This document shows, piece by piece, positions 51,163 through 62,160 of a stretch of DNA of 64,000 nt. The position numbers and the translations under genes are program-made. Within the stretch, counting starts at the first letter, position 1; the number at the start of each line of letters is the position of its first letter. Under the pieces are notes generated by a model. The model had not been told where the DNA came from. It worked only from the letters and a program-made list of their open reading frames with translations, and searched no databases. Source of the DNA: Brachyhypopomus gauderio (Eukaryota; Chordata; Actinopteri; Gymnotiformes; Hypopomidae); the NCBI RefSeq assembly GCF_052324685.1, contig NC_135212.1, forward strand, positions 46,850,825 through 46,914,824, given 5' to 3'.

Positions 51163-51499
51163 ACTCAAAACATTACTTCTAGTTGCATAGTTGAGTATAC
51201 ATCGCAGCTCAATTTCACCTGTGTTCAAATTCTCACACTTTCTCTCACAATCTTCTCGAAAAATATTTTTTAATATAAACAAGTTACTCTCTCATATCTA
51301 ATAAACTCACACTGGAAAACATTAAGACTCTATTAACTGTCTCAATTCATTTAACATGTATTATTTAACATTTTGAATGTTGTCACGTTAATACATCTTC
51401 TTAAAAATGTAAATGAAATTAAATAAACAGCATGATACTATTTCTGAATGTTGTATGTGAATTGGCTTATAGTGTGAGAACGAATGCCTCAGTGTGGAC
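51163..51499 (+). other. mylk-family 3' UTR and flank
   Basis: Non-coding, AT-rich sequence with AATAAA at about 51300-51305 and 51422-51427, either of which could terminate the kinase transcript. Confidence 0.5.
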
Positions 51500-51892
51500 C
51501 AGTGGCGGATCTAGGATTTTTCTGAGTAAGGGGCCATCAAGGGGCCACAATATTCATAGAGGGGCCAAGTATTTGTCCAACATCATTGCACACAATAGCA
51601 CACAGTCAATTGTTAATATCCCTCAACTTTCAACTTTCATGGCATTCAGTAACAGTAAGTGAATGAGTGCATAATTCACTGAAATTTAAAGACTATTAAC
51701 AGAATGAGAAGCATACCATCAGGTCCTACTGGAGCAGAACAATCATTTGACGTCTGCACAGGATTCTGTGCACCACACTGGAAGATCTGAAAGCAGCAAA
51801 TGACAAATTATTTAACATAAGCCTAGTGTCACAATACACACGCAATCAGTTATTACTTTCCAAGTAGCCTCTTACCATCAGATCCTGTAGGA
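51500..51892 (-). mobile_element. Left end of an outer hAT-like element with exon remnants
   Basis: CAGTGGCGGATCTAGGATTT at 51500 has the form of a hAT terminus, preceded by GTGTGGAC as possible target sequence. The minus strand at about 51712-51790 reads as a short exon (IFQCGAQNPVQTSNDC, then PVGPDG) bounded by CTTTCAG and GTATGC. A second exon ends DPTGSDG plus GTAAG, and is split by the 10.5-kb insertion: its first part lies at about 62446-62535. The matching right terminus was not found in the window. Confidence 0.5.
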
Positions 51893-52054
51893 CAGGGATG
51901 GGCAACTGGCGGCCCGCAAATAGATCAATAATAATTTAATAATTAAAACAAAAAAACCGATAGAGCAGGACTGTTTTGTTCTTGTCACGTAGGGCTACGC
52001 CACCCTCTCCCGTGTCGGTGTTGTTCCTTGCCCGCTGTCATTGTGTTCAGGCGA

Positions 52055-55000
52055 CCCTGCGCGAGCGGTGTAGGCGTTTATACTTTCGCGAACGTCGCGA
52101 GCGTCGCTGCAGTGTTCTCCGAAACGATAGGTGGCAGTGGAGAATAAAAAAAACCCTGCAAAACCGGCGAAAGAACATTTTTACCTGACCAGAGACCGTA
52201 TTTAAACACATCAGGCATCAAACGTAATTATGGATTTGCAGTGTTGTCCGAAACGATACGTTAACAAATACGAGCCTCTTGTAATTCCAGGACGAAACAT
52301 GAGAGAACGTGAAGACGTTAGACGTCTGGGCGTTTTGAAAATAAACAACCATTAAATAATGTGATAAAAAAGCGAATTATTTCGATTCATTTCGAGTATA
52401 TGTATAAACATTTAACTTATTTAAGTTTAACGTGCTGGGAAATATTGAAATTGACCTTTAAGTGACGTACAAGTGCTTTAATTCCACCTTGTAAAGGTGC
52501 ATGAACCCGGCAAACATAACTTGTCCATCGCGCTGAAGCGCGGCGCGCGCGCGAAGTTCTGCGCCGCAAACACAAAGCAACATTAAAATGCGTCAGGTAA
52601 ATGTTCATTCCCTTTTTTTTGAGGGGTGTTTCTTTATACTACCACATATCGTTTCGGACAACATTGCAAAGTCATATTTATGTTTGATGCCTGGTGTATA
52701 TATACGGTCTCTGGTCAGGTAAAATGTTCTTTCACCGGTTTTGCAGGGGTTTTTTATTCTCCACTGCCACCTATCGCCACCTATCGTTTCGGAGAACACT
52801 GCAGCGACGCTCGCGACGTTCCCGCTGCAGTGTTCTCCGAAACGATAGGTGGCAGTGGAGAATAAAAAACCTCTGCAAAACCGGGGAAAGAACATTTTTA
52901 CCTGACCAGAGACCGTATATATACACACATCAGGCATCAAACGTAATTATGGGCTTTGCAGTGTTGTCCGAAACTATATGTGGTAGTATAAAGAAACACC
53001 CCTCAAAAAAAGGGAATGAACATTTACCTGACGCATTTTAATGTTACTTTGTGTTTCAGGTTTGAAAAGTGCTGGAATTTAGGCTAAAGTACATTAGATT
53101 GTTGAATTTACGTTAACAAATACGATCCTCTTGTAATTCCAGGACGAAACATGAGAGAACGTGAAGACGTTAAGATTGGGCGTTTTGAAAATAAACAACC
53201 ATTAAATAATGTGATAAAAAGCGAATTATTTCGAATTATTTCGAGTGCCGTACAAGTGCTTTAATTCCACCTTGTATAGGTGTATGAACCCTGCAAACAT
53301 GACTTTGTTGATCGCGCTGAAGCGCGGCGCGCGCGCGAAGTTACAAAATTCGAGAGGTGCACGACCTCGCGCCGCGACAGCGCGCGAGGCCCTCGCGCAC
53401 GGGCGGAGCCACAGCGATTACGTCATTTTCGCCGCGCGGACCCTCGCGCCGCTCGCGGCGCGTCGAGTATAAAGCCTGGTTTATACTTTCGCGAGCGACC
53501 GTAGCGCGCGGCTCCGCCCACCTCGCGCGACCCTGCGCGAGCGGTGTAGGCGTTTATACTTTCGCGAACGTCGCGAGCGTCGCTGCAGTGTTCTCCGAAA
53601 CGATAGGTGGCGATAGGTGGCAGTGGAGAATAAAAAACCCCTGCAAAACCGGGGAAAGAACATTTTTACCTGACCAGAGACCGTATTTAAACACATCAGG
53701 CATCAAACGTAAATATGGCTTTGCAGTGTTGTCCGAAACGATACGTTAACAAATACGAGCCTCTTGTAATTCCAGGACGAAACATGAGAGAACGTGAAGA
53801 CGTCTGGGCGTTTTGAAAATAAACAACCATTAAATAATGTGATAAAAAAGCGAATTATTTCGATTCATTTCGAGTATATGTATAAACATTTAACTTATTT
53901 AAGTTTAACGTGCTGGGAAATATTGAAATGGACCTTTAAAGTGCCGTACAAGTGCTTTAATTCCACCTTGTATAGGTGTATGAACCCGGCAAACATGACT
54001 GTCCATCGCGCTGAAGCGCGGCGCGCGCGCGAAGTTGCAAAATTCGAGAGGTGCACGACCTCGCGCCGCGATAGCGCGCGAGGCCCTCGCGCACGGGCGG
54101 AGCCACAGCGATTACGTCATTTTCGCCGCGCGGACCCTCGCGCCGCTCGCGGCGCGTCGAGTATAAACCAGGCTTAAACCAGGCTTAAACCAGGCTTTAC
54201 ACCAGGCTTTACAAAATTCGAGAGGTGCACGACCTCGCGCCACGACAGCGCGCGAGGCCCTCGCGCACGGGCGGAGCCACCGCGATTACGTCATTTTCGT
54301 CGCGCGGACCCTCGCGCCGCGTCGAGTATAAACCAGGCTTAAACCAGGCTTTATCCCGCCCTGCGTGTCTGCTGTCCTGGTTTCCCTCTGTCTGCCACGC
54401 ACGTGTCGTCATTGTGTTCAGTTGTGTCTAGTTAAAGCCTGGTTTAAGCCTGGTTTATACTTTCGCGAGTGACTGTAGCGCGCGGCTCCGCCCACCTCGC
54501 GCGACCCTGCGCGAGCGGTGTAGGCGTTTATACTTTCGCGAACGTCGCGAGCGTCGCTGCAGTGTTCTCCGAAACGATAGGTGGCAGTGGAGAATAAAAA
54601 ACCCCTGCAAAACCGGTGAAAGAACATTTTACCTGACCAGAGACCGTATATATACACCAGGCATCAAACATAAATATGACTTTGCAATGTTGTCCGAAAC
54701 TATATGTGGTAGTATAAAGAAACACCCCTAAAAAAAAGGGAATGAACATTTACCTGACGCATTTTAATGTTACTTTGTGTTTCAGGTTTGAAAAGTGCTG
54801 GAATTTAGGCTAAAGTACATTAGATTGTTGAATTTACGTTAACAAATACGAGCCTCTTGTAATTCCAGGACGAAACATGAGAGAACGTGAAGACGTTAAG
54901 ATTGGGCGTTTTGAAAATAAACAACCATTAAATAATGTGATAAAAAGCGAATTATTTCGAATTATTTCGAGTGCCGTACAAGTGCTTTAATTCCACCTTG

Positions 55001-56175
55001 TATAGGTGTATGAACCCTGCAAACATGACTTTGTTGATCGCGCTGAAGCGCGGCGCGCGCGCGAAGTTACAAAATTCGAGAGGTGCACGACCTCGCACCG
55101 CGACAGCGCGCAAGGCCCTCGCGCACGGGCGGAGCCACAGCGATTACGTCATTTTCGCCGCGCGGACCCTCGCGCCGCTCGCGGCGCGTCGAGTATAACC
55201 AGGCTTTACACCAGGCTTTACAAAATTCGAGAGGTGCACGACCTCGCCCTCGCGCACGGGCGGAGCCACCGCGATTACGTCATTTTCGCCGCGCGGACCC
55301 TCGCGCCGCGTCGAGTATAAACCAGGCTTAAACCAGGCTTTATCCCGCCCTGCGTGTCTGCTGTCCTGGTTTCCCTCTGTCTGCCACGCACGTGTCGTCA
55401 TTGTGTTCAGTTGTGTCTAGTTAAAGCCTGGTTTATACTTTCGCGAGTGACTGTAGCGCGCGGCTCCGCCCACCTCGCGCGACCCTGCGCGAGCGGTGTA
55501 GGCGTTTATACTTTCGCGAACGTCGCGAGCGTCGCTGCAGTGTTCTCCGAAACGATAGGTGGCGATAGGTGGCAGTGGAGAATAAAAAACCCCTGCAAAA
55601 CCGGTGAAAGAACATTTTACCTGACCAGAGACCGTATATATACACCAGGCATCAAACATAAATATGACTTTGCAATGTTGTCCGAAACTATATGTGGTAG
55701 TATAAAGAAACACCCCTAAAAAAAAGGGAATGAACATTTACCTGACGCATTTTAATGTTACTTTGTGTTTCAGGTTTGAAAAGTGCTGGAATTTAGGCTA
55801 AAGTACATTAGATTGTTGAATTTACGTTAACAAATACGAGCCTCTTGTAATTCCAGGACGAAACATGAGAGAACGTGAAGACGTTAAGATTGGGCGTTTT
55901 GAAAATAAACAACCATTAAATAATGTGATAAAAAGCGAATTATTTCGAGTGCCGTACAAGTGCTTTAATTCCACCTTGTATAGGTGTATGAACCCTGCAA
56001 ACATGACTTTGTTGATCGCGCTGAAGCGCGGCGCGCGAAGTTACAAAATTCGAGAGGTGCACGACCTCGCGCCGCGACAGCGCGCGAGGCCCTCGCGCAC
56101 GGGCGGAGCCACAGCGATTACGTCATTTTCGCCGCGCGGACCCTCGCGCCGCTCGCGGCGCGTCGAGTATAAACC
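52055..56175. repeat. Tandem array of about five GC-rich, TIR-bearing units
   Basis: Each complete unit (about 700-860 bp) begins AAGCCTGGTTTATACTTTCG and ends GTCGAGTATAAACCAGG, its imperfect inverse. Landmarks recur in order: CGAAACGATAGGTGGCAGTG, CCTGACCAGAGACCGTAT, GGACGAAACATGAGAGAACG, TGAAGCGCGGCGCGCGCG and GCGATTACGTCATTTTCGCC. The GGACGAAAC landmark lies at about 52291, 53141, 53773, 54868 and 55855. Units near 54436 and 55429 share a ~100-bp spacer (CCCTGCGTGTCTGCTGTCCT) offset by 989 bp, so part of the array is a recent tandem duplication. The first unit is truncated, and part of the second (about 52620-52800) is inverted. Frames here translate low-complexity Arg/Ala-rich sequence and are not genes. 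Confidence 0.85.
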
Positions 56176-56430
56176 AGCGGTCCGTCCGAAACCGAGTACT
56201 ACAGTACTATATAGTACGCGAGAAGCAGTACGCGAGCAACCTAGTACGTCCGAAACCACAGTATGCATTAAACCAGTACGCGAAACGTACCCGGATGACG
56301 TACTGCATCGGCAGCCATTTTTAAGTATGTGATTGCAGCACACTGTCCTATCCCATGATGCAACTGGAGCAACTGTCCTATCCCATGATTCAACTGGAGC
56401 AGCGGAGGAGTTCGAAGTTAGAAAAATAAA

Positions 56431-58460
56431 ATGGCGGAAAGCGGCGAGCCAGCAATTTACAAGTGTAAGTAGATACAAACACAAAATAAAACATTTAAAA
56501 AATATGACGATGTGCAAACCAAGTGCAACCCAAGTGACGTTACAAGTAGTGTCACTGAGAATGAAAAATACAATTTGTTAGATTACATATATATAGTTTT
56601 TAAAATTTTTATTAACACAGCTAGCGAGTCCAAGCTGAGGTAATCTTGTTAGCTCGCTAGTTAACCCGTCAGCTAATACCGATTAACTCATATATCCGAT
56701 AACGCGAAAAATGTGCGGTATTACTGTCGGTTTTGTTAGATTTATATGCATATGCGAATATCCGAATGGAGCTGTGGATTTCTGTATTTTTTTAGTGTTT
56801 ATGACCATCAGCGAGTCCAAGCTGATGTAATATTGTTACAGGCATGAAAATCTGTCACCTTTCGGCGACATTCGCTGTTTTGAAGTTGAAAAGGGTGACC
56901 TACGTGAATCGTGTAGATCCGATGAGTTTTTTTGGGGTGGGGAGATATTTTTATATAAAATCATATTGACTTAAGTAAACAGCACTTCCGAAATCGGCCA
57001 TTTCTGCCCGGATGCATCATCATAGAGGCCAAATACGAACGTTCTTCATTCGTGTTGTGGCGCAGGACCTAGTGCTGTCTACACCGGGGACACGGCAGAA
57101 GAGCGAACATTTACCACTACATTTACCGGATCGTACATTTACCTCTACATTTACCAGATCGTACATTTACCTCTACATTTACCAGATCGTACATTTTCAT
57201 GCCTGTTGTTAGCTCGCTAGTTGACCCGTCAAGCTAATACTAATTGTACCGATTAACTCGCAACAAATCTGAAGCGCATCCGTCAATTTTAGACCATTTT
57301 GCTCGCAATGATTTTAAGACATGACTAGCTTAATCTGGTTTACAAGTGGTTTGCAGGTCGAATTCCTTTATGTTCATTTTCTTTTATTTTAAACCTTGGT
57401 TGTTTGTCATACTGATATAACGACGTTCGTGCATTCACCTCACCTTTTTAGTAATACTATTGAAAGGCTAACCTATTCTTACCATATTCTATACTGTAAA
57501 AATATATCTAGCTTTGTGATTATTGATTTTTGTAACTTTGCTACACTGATACAGTAACCATCAATTTTAAAGCTAAAGTTTATTATTGCAGGGACCGATG
57601 AAGACACCAGGGACCTTATCCGGTGGAGGGTGGCCAATGCGGCCCTCTTCACCGGTAAAAGGAATGCAGCTGTACGAGGTTTTGAGTAAGTAACTTAGGT
57701 AAAATTAATACATCTGCATTACAGTTCATGTACACTATTAACTACAAAAGGCTTTATGTAATAGAGATGTAGTATTAACAGTTTTAAAAGACAGTGTATG
57801 CATTTTACTGTAGTTAACAGTTATGTCTATTATCTTGCAGAGCCTTCGTCTTGGAGAAACAGCTGCCAAAGGCAATCTCTCCACTTTATGTAAAAAAAAA
57901 GTGGGAGAACCTAAAGCAAAAATATAAAGTAAGTCTCTTCCTGATCAGATTAAAAAAATTCAGTGAAGGTTTAGTTATAATACAAGGTGTTGTCCCCCGT
58001 CCCCTCTTCCGTGTTTTTATTAATTTTGTAGGAACTGAAGTGCCCCCCCACTGGGGTGAGTACAGAGGGTGGTGTAGCAACAGCAGCATCCTGGAAATGG
58101 TATGCTGCCATGGATGAGGCAATAGGTGGGAGGCCATCAATAAGTCCACCCACCCTTATTGCCTCATCTGGTCAGGGTGCTGCTGTTGAGCCACTGCCCT
58201 CTGTAAAGGAACCCCTTGCCAAGAAGAGGCGGGGGAATTTAATGGAATATTTGAGGGAGTTGGAAGAGAGGGAAAATGAGAGGGAGAGAGAGGCTGAGGA
58301 AAGAGACGAGAGAAGACAGAGAGAGGCTGAGGAGAGGGAGGAAAGAAGATGGAGAGAGGCTGAGGAGAGGGAGGAAAGAAGATGGAGAGAGGCTGAAAAG
58401 AGAGGAAAGAAGAGAGAGGGAAACAATAGCACGAGAAGAGAAGAGAGATGCAGAAGCTAG
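56431..58460 (+). CDS. Harbinger Myb/SANT-like DNA-binding protein, C-terminal frameshift
   Basis: Four exons: about 56431-56463 (MAESGEPAIYK), 57591-57686, 57841-57928 and 58032-58460. The first junction recreates the SANT-type start KWTDEDTRDLIRWRV; the helix continues through FVLEKQLPKAISPLYVKKKW and ENLKQKYK. Then come ASWKWYAAMDEAIGGRPSIS, typical of the MADF/Myb-like protein of Harbinger, an NLS-like AKKRRG, and a long Glu/Arg-rich coiled coil made of EERREERRWREAE repeats. In Harbinger systems this protein carries the transposase to the nucleus and helps bind transposon DNA. The frame ends prematurely at 58460; a 2-nt shift inside the GA-rich repeat at about 58395-58415 would extend it to the stop at 58545, ending FLNVLEILAKK. 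The short form may be a slippage product. Confidence 0.8.
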
Positions 58461-59019
58461 AATAAGAGAGGAAAGGAGGGATAGGGAGGCAAGAGAGAGA
58501 GAGGAAAGATTTTTAAATGTATTGGAGATTTTAGCTAAAAAATAAATAGTTGTATATCAGCTTTCAAGTCTTTTGGTGTTATTATATATTGTGAGAATGA
58601 TGACAGTAATACATTTGCAACTAGAAATAGTTAGGTTGTAGATTTAATTTAAATATGTTTAGATTTTGTGTCTTATACAAGTCTTATACTATAGGTATAC
58701 TATAGGTAGGGCATAGTTTTCAAGCTTATGCATAAAGTATGTGTGTGATCTTTTTGTCCCAAACAACTTCATTAATTAAACAAGTTTTAGTCTTCTGATC
58801 AGTAGCCACACTGAGTAGAAATTCTCATAGATCTTTTGAATGTATTGATGGAGCAAGCTTTCTGTTTAAACTTTAATGCTAAATGATATTCATAACCTAA
58901 AGGTAATACATCATTTACACCCAACAAGTACAATTTGGAATGATTTTAATTTGGCATCAAATCAACATAAATCAGTGTTTGAAAGTTGGAAAACGTGTCT
59001 GACTCCCGGACCATCAGGG

Positions 59020-59180
59020 CTCACTCCACACAAAGCCCTGTCCTTTCTCCCCTGCTCTTCTCCTTCTACACAAACAGCTGTGCCTCCGTGAAGCAGCCAA
59101 ACTCTTGAGGTTTGCTGATACCACCATCACTAGTCTAATCTCTGGTGGGGATGAGTCAGCCTACAGCAGGGAGATAGAGA
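59020..59180 (+). pseudogene. LINE reverse transcriptase fragment
   Basis: A short stretch in two frames reads CPFSPLLFSFYTNSCAS-like residues followed by FADTTITSLISGGDESAY, resembling the RT core LSPLLYSLYTN...FADD of Rex1/Jockey-type LINEs. It is frameshifted and the catalytic FADD is degraded (one Asp seen). It lies inside the Harbinger element between its two genes. Confidence 0.55.
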
Positions 59181-59184
59181 AACT

Positions 59185-59345
59185 AATACAGGTGCATCTC
59201 AGTAAATTATATCAAAAAGTTAATCAATTTCAGTAATTAAATACAAAAAAACGCATATATTATATAGATTCATCACAAACAAGGTGATCTATTTCAAGTG
59301 TTTATTTTTGTTAATGTTGATGATTACAGCCAATGAATATCTAAA
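59185..59345. repeat. Terminal fragment of another DNA transposon
   Basis: CAGGTGCATCTCAGTAAATT followed by ATATCAAAAAGTTAAT resembles a terminal repeat common in fish genomes (CAGGTGCATCTCAATAAATTAGAAT type). No partner terminus or coding sequence is visible. Confidence 0.45.
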
Positions 59346-59563
59346 AAATTCATTGAAAACTTGATTAGACCAACTAAAAATAATGATTAATTCAGAAATG
59401 CTGGCCTACTGAATGCAGGCGCCAAATGGAAATTACAAACTGTATTGGTCGTCGTGCCGCATGTACAATTAGAATATGGAAACTCTTTTGGCGAAAGTGT
59501 GGGTGGCTCTTAAAAGAGCCGTTGGGTTTTAAAGCGATGTTTTAAACACTCAAAGAGAAAGGC

Positions 59564-60622
59564 CTAAATATAATCATGCTCGTGCAGAGCTAAAACACAA
59601 TGTTGTGGTGCTGAGACAGCTGCAGCCAGAATCTCTCGTGCATCTTCCCCTGATGTTTGTTCTGTGCCGACAGGCTCTGGTGGGTCAGTGTCATCAGCCT
59701 CTGGAACATCTGGGTCTATGATGTCGCCGTGAGCAATGCAGAGGTTGTGGAGCACAGCGCAGCATGCCACAACCTCGGGTGCGAAGACAGGGCTCACCTC
59801 AAGGGCTTTAAAGAAAATGGATCGCCAGCGGGTCTTCAGCATTCCAAATGTTCTTTCAATTATGTTCCTGGCCCGAGAGAGTCTGCTGTTGAAACGAGCC
59901 TGTACAGGGTTCTGCACAGGCTCTCGATAAGGGGTCAGGAGCTGGATTGGTGCGCTGATGCACGGATAACCCCCATCACCAAGGATGCACCTTCCTCTAG
60001 GTGGGTATAGGCCCTCTTTGTATATAGGGCTGTTCTTCAGCACCCGTGCGTCATGTACAGACCCAGGGTAACCCACAAAAATGTCAATAAACCTTCCCTG
60101 ATGGTCACAGATTGCTTGCAGCTGCACAGAATAAAAAAGCTTCCTGTTCAGGTAGCACTGTGCATTGGCAGATGGGGGTTTTATTCTGATGTGGCACCCG
60201 TCGATGGCACCAACTGCCACTTTGAAGGACGCCGATCCAGCCAACTGGGCAAATCCTGCTCCTACCACATCCAGTTCATCACCAGCAGGTAACATGATGA
60301 CCCTCTTCAAAATGCCACTGACTGCCTTGCTCATTCTGTGCACAATGTCACACACAGTAGATCTTGGGATGGCGAACGCTCGGGAGACCACACGATAGGA
60401 TGCTGCGTGTGCCAGCCAGTAAAGGAACACCAACAGCTCGATGTCCCTGCTCCACCCATGATCAGTCTCCTGCCTCAGTGCATTACTGAGTGACGTGATG
60501 GTCTCACGGGAGAGTCTGAAATCTGCCCTGAGGTCTCCACCACCGAAATACAGCTGCAAGACGGGCACAGCTGTATTGAGGTGACAATACGTCAGGCTCC
60601 CATCCTGTAAATCAATGCACAT
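59564..60622 (-). CDS. PIF/Harbinger DDE transposase (HARBI1-like, intact)
   Basis: An uninterrupted 352-aa frame; related transposases and HARBI1 are about 350 aa. The N-terminal region includes FRLSRETITSLSNAL and a helix-turn-helix-like segment SYRVVSRAFAIPRSTVCDIV. The DDE_Tnp_4 nuclease has its three acidic residues: D in VGAIDGCHIRI, D in ILGDGGYPC, E in NIIERTFGMLKTRWR. FVGYPGSVHDARVLKNS is another family block. An acceptor-like TTACAG just before GATGGG (about 60604) suggests that the annotated first residues (MCIDLQ) may be intron and that a small upstream exon exists. It catalyses excision and integration together with the Myb-like partner encoded convergently. Confidence 0.9.
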   Translation of the reverse strand: MCIDLQDGSLTYCHLNTAVPVLQLYFGGGDLRADFRLSRETITSLSNALRQETDHGWSRDIELLVFLYWLAHAASYRVVSRAFAIPRSTVCDIVHRMSKAVSGILKRVIMLPAGDELDVVGAGFAQLAGSASFKVAVGAIDGCHIRIKPPSANAQCYLNRKLFYSVQLQAICDHQGRFIDIFVGYPGSVHDARVLKNSPIYKEGLYPPRGRCILGDGGYPCISAPIQLLTPYREPVQNPVQARFNSRLSRARNIIERTFGMLKTRWRSIFFKALEVSPVFAPEVVACCAVLHNLCIAHGDIIDPDVPEADDTDPPEPVGTEQTSGEDAREILAAAVSAPQHCVLALHEHDYI

Positions 60623-60889
60623 AGTTTAATTAATTATTAATATAATAATACTTTATTTATTTGATCCAATTAGAATTTGGTTTTTTATTTACTGTAAAAT
60701 AAATTGAATAAATATTATTGTGAAAGTGGTTTGACTATACATTATTTCATAATCATGAGCACAAAGAATGTTTTTTGCTCCGCGGTATTCAAACCAGATA
60801 TTTACCACTACGCTCGAAGCTCCACTAACTCTAGCTCCACTAACAGGGCTAATCGCGGCGGCGGCGACCGGGGGGGGAGGGGGGGGGCT

Positions 60890-61330
60890 TAGGTGGCGAA
60901 CGTAACACTTGTAACGGAGTGTTTTTTTCAATAGCGCTGAAATAAATGCTCCGGTTTAAAATTAATTCTCCCGTCAAAATTAAAAAATATTTTTAACAAT
61001 TTATTCTGGGTCCGGATGGGATGGCATTTGGGTCCGTTGGTTGCGGACCATGGAAATAGAAATTTGCAGAGTTAGGGAGGGCGCAAAATGGACACAGATT
61101 CAGTGTTATATCGCCGGTGGATGGCGCCAGAGCTAGCGAACTAGTAACGTATTGAATCATATATGGGGATCTGAGGTAAATAAACTGGATATTTTTTTCG
61201 GCGTGAGATATCGGAAATACGGGACAAATAAAAATACGGGATGACGCCGGGACAGAGCGGTAAAATACGGGACTGTCCTGGCCAAAACGGGACACTTGAC
61301 AGGTATGATCCGGACCGCGGTCCGCCTGTT
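60890..61330. repeat. Dispersed repeat shared with the hAT element near 14 kb
   Basis: The block ATGGACACAGATTCAGTGTT, then GCCAGAGCTAGCGAACTAGTAACG and TAAATAAACTGGATATTTTT with CGGCGTGAGA matches 13930-14070 in order and orientation with moderate divergence. The right part (GGGACAAATAAAAATACGGG, ACTGTCCTGGCCAAAACGGG) has no counterpart there. Confidence 0.7.
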
Positions 61331-61861
61331 AGTGACCTCTGGTCTAGAAATATAACTTGAAGCTGTATTTTTAATCATCTTATTATTAAGATGTCATTGA
61401 TTTGTGCTGTCCAATCAGTAATATAGCACAAATATGTATGTAGTAAGTGCCGGCTACGATTGCTAAAGACGATAGCGGTACTTACATTTCTCCTGAGGTA
61501 AATGATCAAATTCCTGAGGAATCTTCTCCGAGCTACTACTCGACGCCGTCTTGCAGAGAATACCATCGCAAGAACTGTCTTGACGAGGTAAATGTAAAAT
61601 GAAATGTAAATGAAGTCAATGTAAATGAAGCAAATGTAAATGAAGCAAATCTAATGTAAATCGCGAACAGACCATAAACTAGAAAACTGTCAAATGGGGC
61701 TTTTAATTTAGTAGCGTAACGTCATAGGTCATGTGACAGGTAAGATGGCGGACGTAGTATGTCCGAAGTTGGATGCATACTGACCAATCTCGTACTTAAA
61801 TAACGTACTGCACCGAAATCTAGAACGTACTGCTTAAGTACGCGATTTCGGACGCAACTAG

Positions 61862-62160
61862 TCCTGTGTACTTGTATCTCTGTGTTTCGCCCGTTGTCGG
61901 TTTTTTGTGGTTTGTTCGGTTTTGTGGATTATCTGTCATCGCTGTTCTGATATTTTCAGTCTCCGTTGTGTTTCTCCGTTGTGAATGGCTCTCCTGTTAC
62001 GACTCCTGCCTGTCCTGTTGACCACTTGGACGGCTCTCCCGTTTTGACCCGTGTCTGTACAAACGACTTCGCCTATGGAATTCCCCTTATTAAATCTCGC
62101 TCTTCTCAGCGTTTGTGTCCGCCTCCTCGCACCGCAGCGCGCTACGCGTTAGTTCTTTGA
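61862..62160 (+). repeat. 3' part of a common fish dispersed repeat
   Basis: GAATGGCTCTCCTGTTACGA, CCTGTCCTGTTGACCAC, TTATGGAATT-like and CTCGCTCTTCTCAGCGTTTG followed by TGTCCGCCTCCTCGC form the familiar tail of a widespread fish repeat. Its 5' part (GTCACGTAGGGCTACGCC, TGTCATTGTGTTCAG) lies at about 51985-52055, so the array and Harbinger probably inserted into one copy. Confidence 0.5.

Larger units (their letters stand above)
56180..61858. mobile_element. PIF/Harbinger transposon with two genes
   Basis: The left end reads GTCCGTCCGAAACCGAGTAC, and the right end ATTTCGGACGCAAC is its inverse (GCGTCCGAAATCGCGTAC). Subterminal GTACGCGA / TCGCGTAC motifs repeat at both ends. Inside are a Myb/SANT-like gene (plus strand) and a DDE transposase (minus strand), convergent, the hallmark pair of Harbinger elements. 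Insertions inside it include a LINE reverse transcriptase scrap (about 59020-59180) and a repeat at about 60890-61330. The 3-bp target duplication could not be fixed by eye. Confidence 0.85.

Noticed and set aside
52055-56175. Regular repeats considered as a CRISPR-like array
   Set aside because: Units are 700-1000 bp with terminal inverted repeats and no short spacers; the genome is a vertebrate.
53245-56332. Several Arg/Ala-rich frames repeated across the GC-rich array
   Set aside because: They are translations of the tandem repeat units, present in several frames and on both strands, with no domain or start context.
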